A DNA stretch of 64,000 bases from Zygnema cylindricum (taxonomy: Eukaryota > Streptophyta > Zygnematophyceae > Zygnematales > Zygnemataceae). The position numbers and the translations under genes are program-made. The notes beneath the pieces are model-generated. The model searched no databases. It saw only the letters and a list, made by a program, of their open reading frames with translations, and was not told where the DNA came from. Every line of letters begins with the position of its first letter. The first letter of the stretch is position 1. Of the stretch, positions 12,043-23,604 are shown in pieces. Location of the stretch: contig JBBHKE010002135.1 of the NCBI GenBank assembly GCA_037447655.1, positions 124,001-188,000 on the forward strand, written 5' to 3'.

Positions 12043-12047
12043 CAGGT
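12043..12047. repeat. Target-site duplication of copia C, right copy (CAGGT)
   Basis: Perfect partner of 6550-6554. Five bases is the usual duplication for Ty1/copia integrase. Confidence 0.9.
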
Positions 12048-12506
12048 ACGCCTGGCCCTTTGAGTCTCCCTTTTGGGCCGTCAGGCGGGTCCAAGGCGTG
12101 TTTATGACAACGTTTCTCTGTACGGAGAGGTTGCCTTTGACGAAGGACAAGAATTTGAAGGAGGCCGGGGTGGGAAGAGTAACTACTGCAAAGGACAAAT
12201 AAAGAAAGAAAAAAAAATAGAAATCCGAGAAACGGTCGTAAGAAGTAAAAAACAGGCGGTAGAAAAAACGCTGAGAGATGTTTTATGGATTTGTAAAAAA
12301 AGCGTATTTTTAATTGCGGAACTAAAATGTTTGGCATTAGATCCGTCAGCCCTCACGGTCAAAGCTCAAAATAAAACAGATTCAGGTTCTGTTTGACTAA
12401 AAATAATTAAACATTAATTACCTTGGCCGGCATTCTCCACACGTGCAAAGTCAAGCAGGCATTGGCCAAGGCGAAAGAGAAGAGAAGAGACTGAATGAAG
12501 TTCGCC

Positions 12507-13500
12507 ATGGCTCCTAAAGGAACGAGAATAGAAAAACTTGCAGATTGTCGTCAGTGGATCTAAAACAGAAAGCTGTGAAAAATACGTCGGATGGACTTTT
12601 TTTTTTGGTTTTTCGAAGGGGACAGTACACCGTGAATCGCGTTTAGTGTTAATGTTTTTCTGGTCAGTCTTTTTTCTGTGCACACTAGACGTTTTTCAAT
12701 CGGACGGTCCCGATTGAAAGCCAAGGTTCTCGCCTTCCGATTGGGGGTTTCCAATCACAAATTGGACACCTTTGTACGGAGAAATTAAGTGGCGAAAAAA
12801 ATGTTGACTAAAAATGACACTAAAAGCGATACAAGGTGTACAGTTGTCCGGCGTGTATTTAATCGGCATACACGTAGGTCGTTTTGTTTTATTCGGGTTG
12901 AAAATCGACGAGATTCATCCGCTAATGTCAATGACTAGGATAACCGCGGAAAGTCCGGGGGGTGATTTGTTGCTTTACGCGTGTAACCCTGAAAACCCAT
13001 TGACTCGGTCTCTGTCCCGGTTTCCCTATTGGGTACATTCTGGCCGTACGTAAACGACGAGGTACATCCGCCATTCATTTGGAACATGGCACAAAAACGG
13101 AGTCACTGGAGTTTCGCCCCAAATAGACGACGGAACGAAAAAGAATGAAGGATAAGTTAACGTTGACCGTGAGTATTTTAATAGACTTGTTGAAGCCGGT
13201 GCGTTTACCGGCAGGGTTTAAGGGCGGGGTCCTTCCTTCCATTACGCCGGGTTTAGGAAACATCCTCTCTCACGTGCGTTGGCTCATTTCGGTTGGCACC
13301 ACGTAGGTTACTATTCAGATTTTGAAAAGGCAAAAATATCAAAGCTTGATCCTTTGATGTTTGACCTTTCGACGTTTACCTTTTTCAGATTCGAGAAGCA
13401 ATCGCGCAAATCGTCCGGTGCACGTGGCACGACTTATTGGTTAAGATTGATCGTGGGGGAAATACTGTACAGCCGCCCGGTTAAATAAGAGACTTCTGGC
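12507..13500 (-). other. Duplicated upstream region of the lectin pseudogene
   Basis: On the minus strand this aligns with the 1.5 kb upstream of the right lectin gene (about 53560-55149). Landmarks include the CCCAATCGG region near 12740, the CGTACGGCCAGAATG block near 13040 and the repeat region near 13330. The copy lacks the 12 bp that carry the TATA-like box in the right copy. Short open frames here mirror frames at 54122-54560, but they reflect the duplication and are not good gene candidates. Confidence 0.75.
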
Positions 13501-14110
13501 TGGCCGGTCGCTATAGTTTGGCCGCTTGTTAAAGACTTGGAATCCGCTGTCGAAGATTTTTACACTTTCTCAAAATTTGTAACGGCTGCGTCAAAGAATT
13601 CTGCAACGGCGGAGGAAATTGTGGCCGTAGGATTGTTCATAAGAGACAAAAGGGGTGTTATACGATTAACTGCCAGCGACTGTGAGGCAAACCAAGGGCG
13701 AGTGGCGTTAAAAAGAGATGAGGTACAGTGCCCGTTGGCGAATAAGGGGGTCTTCGTTAAAAATGACGTCATGCGCAGCAATGCCACGGCGTGTCGTGGG
13801 ACGCCGTATGCGATACGCCTTGCGCCCGAAATGGCGGCTACCAACTTACCATGCAAGACAAAATTCCGCTTACGACAACCGCATTACCTCTTGCATCCTT
13901 AATGTCGGCGGAATTTGTACGGCTGACGCCAACTTCTGTCTCCTTCCGTTTGTCCAATATTTTGGCGCATTCCTCCACGCCAAATATTTTGGCGGTAAAG
14001 ACAACCGACACAGTCCTTACAGGAAAAAACAAACCGTAACGCCAAAGTACCGTACCTTTTCGTCACACCTGGGAGGATCTTGCTGACGCCAACTCTGGTG
14101 ATGTCAGAGA
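13500..14110. repeat. Old copia-pol-derived fragment upstream of the lectin pseudogene
   Basis: Blocks match the integrase/RT linker of copia C at about 9340-9960. Read in reverse at 13720-13800: TGACGTCATTTTTAA and CTTATTCGCCA. Read forward at 13950-14110: ATCTTGCTGACGCCAA followed by AGATCCA. The orientation switches inside, so it is a rearranged remnant. The equivalent lies upstream of the right lectin copy (about 53040-53560). Confidence 0.6.
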
Positions 14111-16855
14111 TCCAACTGCGGATGAATTTAGCCTTTCTTCCGTTAGGCGGTCACGGTAGACGTACGGATACGTCTACTGGCAGGGGTGGAGGGTGTCTAC
14201 AGCGGTCTTACTGCATTATGTCGTGTCACAAAACAACCAATCACGTGCGTTGCCTCATTTTGGGTGGTACACCTTGAATCATTATTAGACTATAGAAATT
14301 ATTAGTATCAATAATAAATTAGTGTCACTAATGCTAATTTGTGTATCAATCCCATCGTCCAAAAATGCTTAATTGTAAATTCTCCTTCACGCTGATTTAG
14401 GTACACAAGATCCGCTGTCATTACGTATACGTTAAAATAGGTAAAAGTACAAAACCTAACAATCCATATGACGTCGCGTCCTTGCAGTACAATAAATCCA
14501 TAACTCTGATTCGGGTATGTTGACAAACAATCATTACGCCGTTCCGAAATACACACTAAAATAGGTACGTCTAAAAAGGATCGAAACATAGTGTTTTTGT
14601 CCTTCCATTCACTTGTATTAATAATTGTAATAAGGGTTTTTTCACACGCGTGAATAGTATTACAATAAAGGGGAGCGAGTACAACATATGACGAGCCGTA
14701 CATTGTGACGTGGTACAGTCGATTTTATGTTTTTTGTTTCAAGGCTACTTGACCGTATAACTTTAGTACGTATATTCGGTTCAGTATAGTATCGTGTATG
14801 TTCGAAACTATAACGACATGTATTCCATGTATTTGTTTCGTTTCATTTAACTTACACTAAACTATGTGATTGATTTCATTTTCCTTGTCATTAGTGTGGA
14901 TGTCGAGCATTGTATGACCTTAAATATAGACTATTAACTTTAATAAGTAGCCCGTAGGTTTGCTTTATTAGAGTTCATACATTGTATTAAAGGCACTTAA
15001 TTCTAATAAGGATGCGTTAAGTCATATTAAGCGTAGAACGAACCTCTTATTGGTTTTATTGTTAATTGTAATTGAGGGTCAAACGAAGATCAAACCACAA
15101 TTTAGGATACATGTTAATTATAATTGGAGATAAAACGCTAACGGGAGCTAATCATACCCCGTCGGAGAGAATCATAGCCTGTTGCCGAAAACACTTAGCA
15201 TTGTTAATATCCACGTATTTGTAAAGTTTGTCTCTAGTCGTAAACAATGATGGAAAAACCGTGTGTCAGTGTTACATCCCACAAATGTCATTCCATCAAT
15301 TTTAGCCGTACAACCTGTAAGCTTGAGGTGTTCCAAGGCGCTGTTAACATTTTCGTCGACGACGTGATTATTAAAATATTTAGCCAAATTTAACCAAATT
15401 TACTGTGTTCTCCCTTTTATTCTATCGTTTTGAAATATTTATTATCTTGAAATCTCAAAAAAAATCAAAATTTGATATTTTGACGTAAGCAAGCAGAATG
15501 GCATTTTCCTCCATTTTTATCGCGCAAATTAACTTTCTCTTGCATCTCTTCTACTATATAAATGCATATGTGAAAGTGAAAAGCACATTACCTACTGTTT
15601 GTCTTCAATTCTTTTGGTTACCGTTCTTTTCTTTTTCCTCTGCTCTTTCATCTTGTCCATTTAGGGATATTCCGAGTTAGAAGGTATGTGGACCCTCAGT
15701 AAGATTAGGAGTGCCAACCTCAACAATAACATCAATAGTGCCTATTATCCACAATCTAAACATGATGAGGAAGACGACGAGAACAACCAAGAAAACGCAT
15801 TTCCGAACGAGGAAGACGCTAAGTAGAATGACAACGAGAGTGTGGAAACCTCGGTTGATCCGGCGGCAATCGCGGATGGTTTTTTTTTCGTCATCAGCCA
15901 ATAGGAGAGGACGTGTTGCCCACAGAAAAATTCAACACGTGTCGACCAAGGTTACTCGACTGCGAGTAATAAATTGGATGTTGAAAGACTGGAAAAAGAA
16001 CGGGTCGAACGTTCTTATCCCAAAGACCATGAGGATGATTCTGAAACATTTTACCCGAATGTACGGTAGAAGTAAGCAATTTCAGTCACACCTTCTCCCA
16101 TGTATTAAATGGTTTTATTGCATCCTTTTGTTTTGCTATTATTTCCACTTAGAATGTGTTTTAATTATGTTTCGTTGTGCCTTTTTAGTAATTGCATATG
16201 ACAATGTTGGACCGTTGCATTCCCCTTTCAATTTACATCTTAACTGCTCCTTTCCTCCTCATTAGTGCGTGTATTTTATTGATGTCGGATAATCAACATT
16301 GTGTTTGGTATATTTTGGTCTATTTTTTTTACTTGTCATACGATTCCATTTTACGGTCATGGTACAATTGACGAGAGTGCCTTGTCTTGCTATACAGGAC
16401 GACATCACGTCGTCGCTTCAATGATGGATGCGACGAAATTACGGTATGTACAGTAATACGTCGTTTGGACGAAAGTTCGAATGACAGGCAATTGTGGTTC
16501 GGTGTCAACAACGACACGCGATTAGAAAACCCAACGATGGTATTATCGAATGTTATTTGTGAGCAAAGAGATTGTTTCGACAAATCACTATTGGCATTCT
16601 CGAATAAAATTCGCGAGAGTCAACATTGTTTTTGGCAAATCACTATTGGGATACCCGAATACCACTGAACGGTCGGCGACATTTTTTCGTTGCTTAAATG
16701 TCGCTTCGTAAGTCGTAGGGTCATTGTTTAAATAGGGTGAGAATGAACAAAAAAATGAGGTCCGCATCCTAACATTTTTTAGTAAAGGCACGAGTTAAAA
16801 TGCCTCTTTTAAGGATTTTTTGTCACTCCTAACTGTATACTTGCTTAGTTTCCTG
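14111..16855. other. No confident gene; AT-rich spacer
   Basis: I see no conserved domain. One stretch at about 15700-16070 reads in a single plus frame as an acidic, Asn/Glu/Asp-rich segment (SANLNNNINSAYYPQSKHDE, later DPAAIADG, then KLDVERLEKERVERSYPKDH) with a few stops. That composition is protein-like, so it may be a decayed exon of unknown origin. An imperfect internal duplication occurs at about 16560-16660 (ACAAATCACTATTGG repeated). Confidence 0.5.
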
Positions 16856-19800
16856 TTAAGGACTATTTGACCTTCGCCATGGAGGGCAGCAGACCACCAT
16901 GGAAACGAATTTGCTCTTCCATTCAACGATAAATTCCTCCACGACCCAAGTAGTTATGTCAGTATTCCCTCCACCCAAATGCAACCATAGATACCTAGTT
17001 CCTATCAAATATCTAAGGACTCTCTTAGCTACCTCCGAATCTCTCTTAGTGGGAGCATTTAGACTTTCACTCAGCACTTTTAGAGCTGCAACCAAATCCA
17101 GACGGGTACAATTCATGATATAGATTAGGCTTCCTAGTACTTGCTTGTAAAGAATAGTCTGCCTAAACTTCTGCTCTTCCGGACCTAATTCCTCGTCTAA
17201 GATTATAACTCTTTCCACACTCCCCTCACTTCCCTTCTTCAACTCCATAGGAGTTGTACAACTATTAGCCTTATCCATTTGAAACTTTTCCAACATGTTC
17301 GCTATTGCTTCCTTTTGAGGTAGCCTTATAATCTTTCTTTCTCAGTCTCTTTCTGCTTGAATTTCCAAAATATATTTTGCTTCTCCCATATCTTTCATCC
17401 TAAATCTCCCTTTAAGATCCGTTTTCAGTTTATTAATTTTTCTTCATTGATTTACTTAAAATGAGCAAATCATCAACATATATTGCAATAAAAATAACAC
17501 CATCCTCATCTTCAAAAACATAGATTGAGTGATCTGAGTTGATGCAAATGTATCCTTGACCGGTAAGAAACTCATCAAGCTTCTTATTCCACTGTTTGGG
17601 CGCTTGTTTCAAGCCATAAAGAGATTTAATCAGCCGACATACCTTACTCTCTTCTCATTGCTCCATAAATCCTCCGGGTTGTTGCATGAAGATCTCCTCT
17701 TCCAATTCTCCATGCAAAAAGGTTGTTTTGTTGTCCATCTGGTGCACTTTTATGTCTTTCACTGATGCGAGGCTGAAAAGAGTTCGGACGGAAGGAAATC
17801 TGACGACTCGGGCAAAGGTTTCCTCGTAATCAATTCCCTTTTTCTATGTAAATCCTTTGGTCTCTAACCGGGCCTTGTAGCGCTCAATGGTGTTATCGGG
17901 GTTCAGTTTTAATTTGAACACCCACTTACACCCAATTGGTCTTCAGTTAGGTGACCAATCCACCAGCTCCCAAGTATCAGCTGCCATGATTGAGGCCATC
18001 TCCTCATTAAGGGTTGTCTCCCACCGATTCCTTTCTAAACAATTCAATGCCATGAGGCCATCTCCTCATTAAGGGTTGTCTCCCACTGATTCCTTTCTAA
18101 ACAATTCATTCCCTCTCCATAAGTGTGAGGTTCATCCGGATGAGAGAGTTCTGTTACCTTGTTATTAGCCTATTTTTCTTCCAACTTTTTGCTACTTCTC
18201 CTTCCCCCTTCAAAATCTGCAGCCGGTATCGATGGTTGCTGAGGGTTTTTTCGAACAATCTCGGCTTCTCCCTTGTCCCTTAATTCCGAAATTTTTTCCA
18301 TCTCGTCTTTTGCTTCTTGTAAAGTTGTCACTGGAGTTTCCGCAGCCGAGTCCTACTCGTTTTGATTTGTTTGTGCAAGAATGTCATCTTCTCTGAAACC
18401 TGGATAGTTAGGAAGCTCAAAGTCATCTTAATTTTCTAACTCAAATTTGTTTTTTACTGACTTTGTATATTTGAAGGGATCCACAGACTTTCTTTCATCC
18501 AAAACTACTAGGTGTTTTACTAAGATTATATCTTCATTTTTAGATCATAAACTTTGTATCCTTTGACATCCCCATCATATCCTAACAAGTACCTTGGTTT
18601 TCCTTTAGGATTTAGCTTTGATTTAGACCGATAAGTATCTTGACTGAATACTTGACTAGCGAAAACCTTTATGTGAGATATGTTTGGTTTCCGACCGGTC
18701 CATCTCTCATAAGTTGTTTGGCCTTTTACCGTTGAAGTAAGAACTCTATTTTTTAGGTAATTAGCATAGTTCATTTTTTTGGCCCAAAACCTTTTTCCTA
18801 TCTTCTTGTTCGACAACATACTTGTAGCATTATCACTTACTGTCCTATTTAGTCTTTCAGCTACCCCATTCTGTTCCGAGTTTTTTTGGAATTGACTTTT
18901 GGTGTTAGACTCCATCTTCCCTCAAAAATCCTCAAACCGGTTAGAGGTACACTCTCCACCATTGTCACTCCTAACTCTTTTGATTGGGGTTTCCAGGAGT
19001 TTTTCACTCCATGCTTTATATTGTCTAAAACATTCATGAGCCTTTGACATATTTTTCAAAAAATATACCCACGAATACTGAGACCAATCATCGATGATAG
19101 TCGTCATAAATCTCTTCCCCTCGGGTGAAGGCACTTTGCCGTATCCCCAAATATCTATGTGTTCTAAATCTACGATCTTTTATCCCTTATAGGTGACAGT
19201 TTTTGGGAAGTGTAACCTATGTGCTTTACCTTGAGCACATCCACTACAATCACTTAGATTCTCACTCTCACCGAACTGAATCCCTTCCACAACTCCCTTT
19301 TTTTTCATCTATCTTAACTCATCTAGATTCACATGCCCAAGCCTCTTATGCCACACCAATATATCATGAACACGAGCATAATAAAGTTTTTTCTTTTTAT
19401 TTTTTAAATTCAGCCCAAACATCCCTTGGCTGCCGTTTTTAGCAATGAAATAAACTTCTTCCTCAAAACTAGCAGTAAAGACTCCTTTCCTAGTGTTACT
19501 ATCAAATCCCTTGTCACCTGATACAGATGTAGAAATGAGGTTTTTGTTCAGCTCCGGAATAAACAATACATCAGAGAATGTAAATATAGATGTCTTTCCT
19601 TCTATTAACACTTTTACATCTACCGACCCTTTAAGAGTAGTACTGACTATCCTCCCATCTCCGTACTCTATCTCTACGGTGGGAATCTTCCTTCTCTTAA
19701 CGAATAGGTGTTTATCCTTACACATGTGCATGGAGGCACCTAAATCTACAATCTAGCATGCTACATCTTTCAATCCATCGAAAGCACATTTCTGCTTTCG

Positions 19801-20903
19801 TGGAATTTCGACATTGTTTTGCGCCTCCAACTCCTCATCCAATAGGAGCTCATCCTCCTCGTCCTCAGATTGCGCTTCATGTACCTTTGTTACTTGGGCC
19901 TTTTTCTTTCCTCTTGGGGACCCACTGGTGTGCCCCTCCTTTAACTGAAGCTCGGTAAGCTTAGTACACTCTGCTATATAGTGTCCTGGTTTCTTGCAAA
20001 AGTTACACACCCCTTTGGAAACCCTCGGTCTTGATTCATCGGACTGAGTTTTTTGTCCTCCTCCTTCCTAGTTTCCTCTTGATTTTCAAGGATCCTTGCT
20101 CTTCCAATCAGTTCGTGTTGCCAAAGCATGTCCACTTTTCCCTCCCTTTCGTATCTCAATTGTATTCTCTCATACGAGAATCATCTCTACCACAGAATTC
20201 CATATCGATCTGGAATTTGGCAAATCTTGCACACGGTTGACTATGTTTTCATAATCATCAGGTAACTTCATGAGTAGACAAATCACCTTCATCTTTTATG
20301 TTTCTACTTGACCAACACTTTCTAGTTCCATAAAAAAGGTGGCAAGCTCATTACAAAAGTCTAGCATTTTTCCCCTTTTGTATTTCTATGCATATATATT
20401 TTGATCTGCCAATTGCTGCTGTTGAATAGTACCATTCCGGTACATCTTTATAAGGGCAATTCACATATCAGGTGCCCTATCCACCTACAAATGAGGAGAT
20501 GCAAGTCCTTGAGTAAGATGACGGAAAATGAAGTGTTTTGCCGCCATATTGTTGTAGTCCCAATGATCAACATCATTCTCTTCATTCCTCGGAATAAGTG
20601 ACATGAACGATGAACCGGTTGCGATAGGTGTTGGAATCGGTGAAACTGTCTCCTTGTCTTTCCCTTTATCCATTACAATGCTCTCCCCGTCCTCAAAATC
20701 CTTTGGTGGAGCTGGATCTGCTTTTTGTAGTAAATTTGCTTTCCCCAAACCTTGGAGGAATGGTTGAACTAGATGGACCCCTCACTCGTCCGCTTACTAT
20801 CCTCCAAAATCTCTTTTCACATAGAGCCCTTGTCATCATACTTTCCCAATATATGAAGCCTGCTCCATTAAATATGGGTATCCTAGAGGGTGGGCCTATA
20901 ACT
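16856..20903 (-). pseudogene. Copia E gag-pol, decayed
   Basis: Descending on the minus strand: gag (EVSEIQVIGPPSRIPIFNG, then MAAKHFIFRHLTQGL near 20500), zinc knuckle CNFCKKPGHYIAEC near 20000, protease with a damaged VDLGASMHMCKD (S changed to L) near 19740, integrase zinc region WHKRLGHVN with CSGCAQGK, integrase core (IDDWSQYSWVYF, RVRSDNGGEC, NGVAERLNRT), RT (EFLTGQGYI, FIAIYVDDLL near 17480), and RNase H entry (MLEKFQMDKANSCTTPMEL, RVLRYLIGTR). Several stops and shifts; the end is replaced by unrelated sequence after ITTW. It is closely related to F throughout. Confidence 0.9.
20889..20903 (-). promoter_or_regulatory. Copia E primer-binding site, half initiator tRNA-Met
   Basis: On the minus strand AGTTATAGGCCCACC, 13 of 15 matching the complement of the initiator tRNA-Met anticodon arm (GGTTATGGGCCCACC). 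Confidence 0.75.
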
Positions 20904-21954
20904 TGAATCTCTGAGACCTCAATTGGCCCTTAGAGTAGGCAGCTCACTCGAAGCCCGTAAGATAGCCGTGAACCTTTGTATTTCCACAAAAATAACTGCC
21001 ACTCTGACAGATAAAAACACTAACCAGCTTCACCTTTGTGAAGATTAGACTCCTTTGAGTGTATAGCAAAAATAATCTCTGAATTTGCTCCCCGGAGCAG
21101 CAAGTTATGAAGGGTCAAAATTGAACTTTTGCATAGGAGCTCTGTGGGAGAGAGGGGTCTACCTACCAAATTTTCTAAGTCCTGAATCCCTCTCTTAACA
21201 TATACTACTAAGGTACGGACCAAACAGATTACTGTATCGTATAGAAAAGTACAGGTGCGATGTTCTTTATGTACGGCTATTTTATGGTAAGGCCAAAATG
21301 TCGACATCCGCCACATCCAGATTTGTTCCCGTTTTCTCCGGAGATGACAGAGGCCAATGTGAATTTTCCACGTGTCATTTGACGTGGCGATGACCGAAAA
21401 CCGCCAAAGTGTCCATTTTGCAATCCCGGCATGTATCGCGGTTGTTCCATCTAGATCGGCAATTAATTATAGCCATCAAAATTAATTGCGTGGTATTTGT
21501 CTCGCGATCAAAACAAAAGCGCGATATTCATTTCGTTAAGTAACATACGCCGTATTATACAAAATTGTGTCTATGTCTGAAAAACTGTTTGCGCCGTAAA
21601 ACAAAATTGTGTACGTATATTAATTTAAATAATTGTCAAACCCGGTATGTACCAACACCGATTCTAAACTAATAGGATAAAGATATTGGCTACGTCTTGA
21701 CTTGACGCACCGTAGGTATCAGGATAAAATCCTATGTATGTCAAGTATATTTTGGTAAATCTACCAAAATCTACCACTTGTCTCTCTATCTCTAAGCGGC
21801 ATAGGCAACCATGGCTCTAGCCTCCTCTTCAATCTTCAGTGACTACGACAAGTGTGGGGGCTGAAAAGAGGATTTAGAGGCTGAATGCCTCACCTTCTTT
21901 TCTGCATTATATTTTAGACCTAGAAAATACTAAAAATAACCATTAATTTCTACA
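20904..21954 (-). repeat. Copia E 5' LTR (1051 bp)
   Basis: On the minus strand it starts TGTAGAAATTAATGG, like the F LTRs, and ends ...GATTCA before AGTTATAGGCCCACC. The F-family leader block (ACTTGTCGTAGTCACTGAAG) is recognisable. The gag start codon present in F is ATT here, so the E start is lost. Confidence 0.88.
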
Positions 21955-22914
21955 GAAGTCGATGCAGATTATCACCCCTGGAGAATCGAGACGGAAGAGT
22001 CTATGGTGGATGGGGATAAGCTTACCAAAGACGAGGAAGTGCAGGAAGAAACCCTACAGTCTGATATTCTGGTGACGAGATACGAGGACGACCCCACAAC
22101 CTCGAACGACAAATCTTCGGAGAGCTCGGAAAGATGTATGGAAGAAGAGTATGTCGACGAAGACGAGGTATCGGGTTTTCCTCGTTCACCGAACCGCGAT
22201 AAGGGTCTCGTGGCGGTACAACCGGCTCAAAATCCACCAAACTGTGAAGTTTGTGTTGGAGAGGAAAAATCGGACTGGTATTTTCCACTCCTCGTCGGAG
22301 ATGAGGCCATGGATGGCTTCCGACCAACAGGGGCCCATTGCATCCCAATGGAGGATTTGCAAGATTATTGATGTTATTAGGAGCCTCGGCCCATTGAACG
22401 ATGGATTAACCCCGTACCAAAAATCCTCGACATCCCTCCGGATGTCCCCGCCCACCCAACATGGTTGTATATAGCATCTTATAACCATGCATCTAATTTC
22501 CCATACATTAGGCATTTTCAGCCTAATGATGACCGTTTCACTTGGGTTGTCCGTCGAGTGAACGGATTCAAGATTGATGTGCCAGAATTAATGCGCCATT
22601 ATCATCGTTCGGACCCACAGTTATTCACTATTCTTTGTCGTGCAATTCTTACTCCCAACCTAAATGCATTGTTAGAGGCCAGAAGTGCCGCTTTACAACG
22701 CTTCCAAAATGTACAAGTGAGACGTACTTATCATTGGGAAATTTTGACGGTTTTGCATGTTCATCAGCCTCCTCCACCACCAGAAATAGAACAATTCAGG
22801 AATGAAGTCGAACTACTCAATCGCCGGCTGGCAGCTCAAGAAGTAGAGATGATAGAGGTTCGTTGCTTGCTTCATAATTTGACTCTAAAGCTTGTAGGGG
22901 TTAAGCGACGTTGA
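21955..22914 (+). pseudogene. Unrecognised protein-coding ORF (about 320 codons, two internal stops)
   Basis: I do not recognise this protein. Frame 1 is open from the copia E junction (EVDADYHPWRIETEES) to a TGA at 22912, except for two stops close together at 22369 and 22378. The N-terminal part is acidic (KDEEVQEETLQSD, EEEYVDEDEVSG) with NPPNCEVCVGEEKSDWYF. The middle has PIERWINPVPKILDIPPDVP. The C-terminal part is basic and hydrophobic (VNGFKIDVPELMRHYHRS, FTILCRAILTPNLNALLEAR), then PPPPPE and a likely coiled coil (EIEQFRNEVELLNRRLAAQE). It could be a host gene cut by E or a retrotransposon-carried extra ORF. Upstream codons may have been lost. Confidence 0.55.
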
Positions 22915-23159
22915 TGGGAGATGATAGAGGTCATATTTATGCCCTTCATTTGGCGGAGAGATATCTTAACTTCTCCCTCACCTTACATTGTGTGCCCCAT
23001 TCTTTTGCTTATTTTTTTTTTTTGTCTATACGTGTGGGAATTTTGTTTTTCATTTCCTTTTCCTCATCTTATGTACATTAAAATATTTTTATCAAATTTT
23101 CTAGTTTTGTTGATGTCGCATTTAGGATTTATACTCCTAATGAATAGTTTAACGACATG
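22915..23159. other. AT-rich spacer
   Basis: T-rich sequence after the unknown ORF, with no recognisable domain. The boundary with the LTR remnant to its right is not visible. Confidence 0.4.
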
Positions 23160-23603
23160 ATAGTGTCGTCGCTGGATAAACGATGAATTGACAAAATGTC
23201 ATGTGTAGTGGGCAGATTACATGTCAAGGGATACACAAGGAAATAAATGTCACGTCACTAAATAAGGAACGACAATTGGTCGTCCCTGATACTATGACAT
23301 GAATATGTTGTCGCTAATTATTGTTGTTCATCATAACATTTTGAATAATCGAGCTAGACGCAAGCTATATTTTGCAAGAACCTTATCTTTTGCATGTCTT
23401 CTCATCTGTCTGAGGTAGCCATGGCTACCTGTTAGTTCTCAGTGATTACGACAAGTAAGATAATTGTAGGATGCTCATAGGCTGACTAATAAGATAAAAT
23501 ATAAAATACCATTTTTTCAACACTCCCTTTTTTTTCTAGCCTATCTTTTCTTTCATTCCACACTTCTCCTTACAAAATGTCAATTTGGGAGAAGGGAGAA
23601 GGG
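23160..23603 (-). mobile_element. Copia K remnant: LTR head plus 3' internal end
   Basis: On the minus strand 23603-23538 matches the last coding/3' segment of copia F (TGTAAGGAGAAGTGTGG). It is followed by a polypurine tract AAAAAAAAGGGAGTG and an LTR opening TGTTGAAAAAATGG at 23522. The LTR contains the family leader block (ACTTGTCGTAATCACTGAGA) and a perfect palindrome GGTAGCCATGGCTACC. Everything upstream of the internal end is gone and the LTR far end is unclear. It abuts Ty3/gypsy RT on the right. Confidence 0.75.
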
Positions 23604-23604
23604 A

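Larger units (their letters stand above)
5947..12506 (-). pseudogene. L-type lectin pseudogene, split by copia C
   Basis: Minus-strand paralogue of the lectin at 55150-56248. Exon 1 is 12506-12422 (MANFIQSLLFSF signal peptide, then a GT donor). Exon 2 starts at 12185 after TTTGCAG and reads VTLPTPASFKF to GQAYL at 12043. There copia C (6555-12042) interrupts it. Exon 2 resumes at 6554 with KPMVLLSTVKGTCQA. A frameshift near 6400 moves the reading from the frame ending RFSFRVRMAI into the frame with LGYTYDATIKVGSVAVSFD and SAHDIRSWSF. The last codons are altered by a tandem duplication of about 22 bp around 5955-5990. Insertion, frameshift and promoter loss make it non-functional. Homology to the right copy is unmistakable. 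Confidence 0.92.
16856..21954 (-). mobile_element. Copia E: 3'-truncated Ty1/copia element
   Basis: Minus-strand relative of copia F with 5' LTR (20904-21954), half-tRNA primer site, gag, protease, integrase, RT and part of RNase H. It stops at about 16856 within RNase H; no polypurine tract or 3' LTR follows. The 5' end abuts an unrelated open reading frame at 21955. No target duplication can be scored. Confidence 0.9.

Noticed and set aside
13537-14086. Open frames of about 120 codons upstream of the lectin pseudogene
   Set aside because: They overlap rearranged copia-linker fragments and are not conserved as frames in the 53-kb copy.
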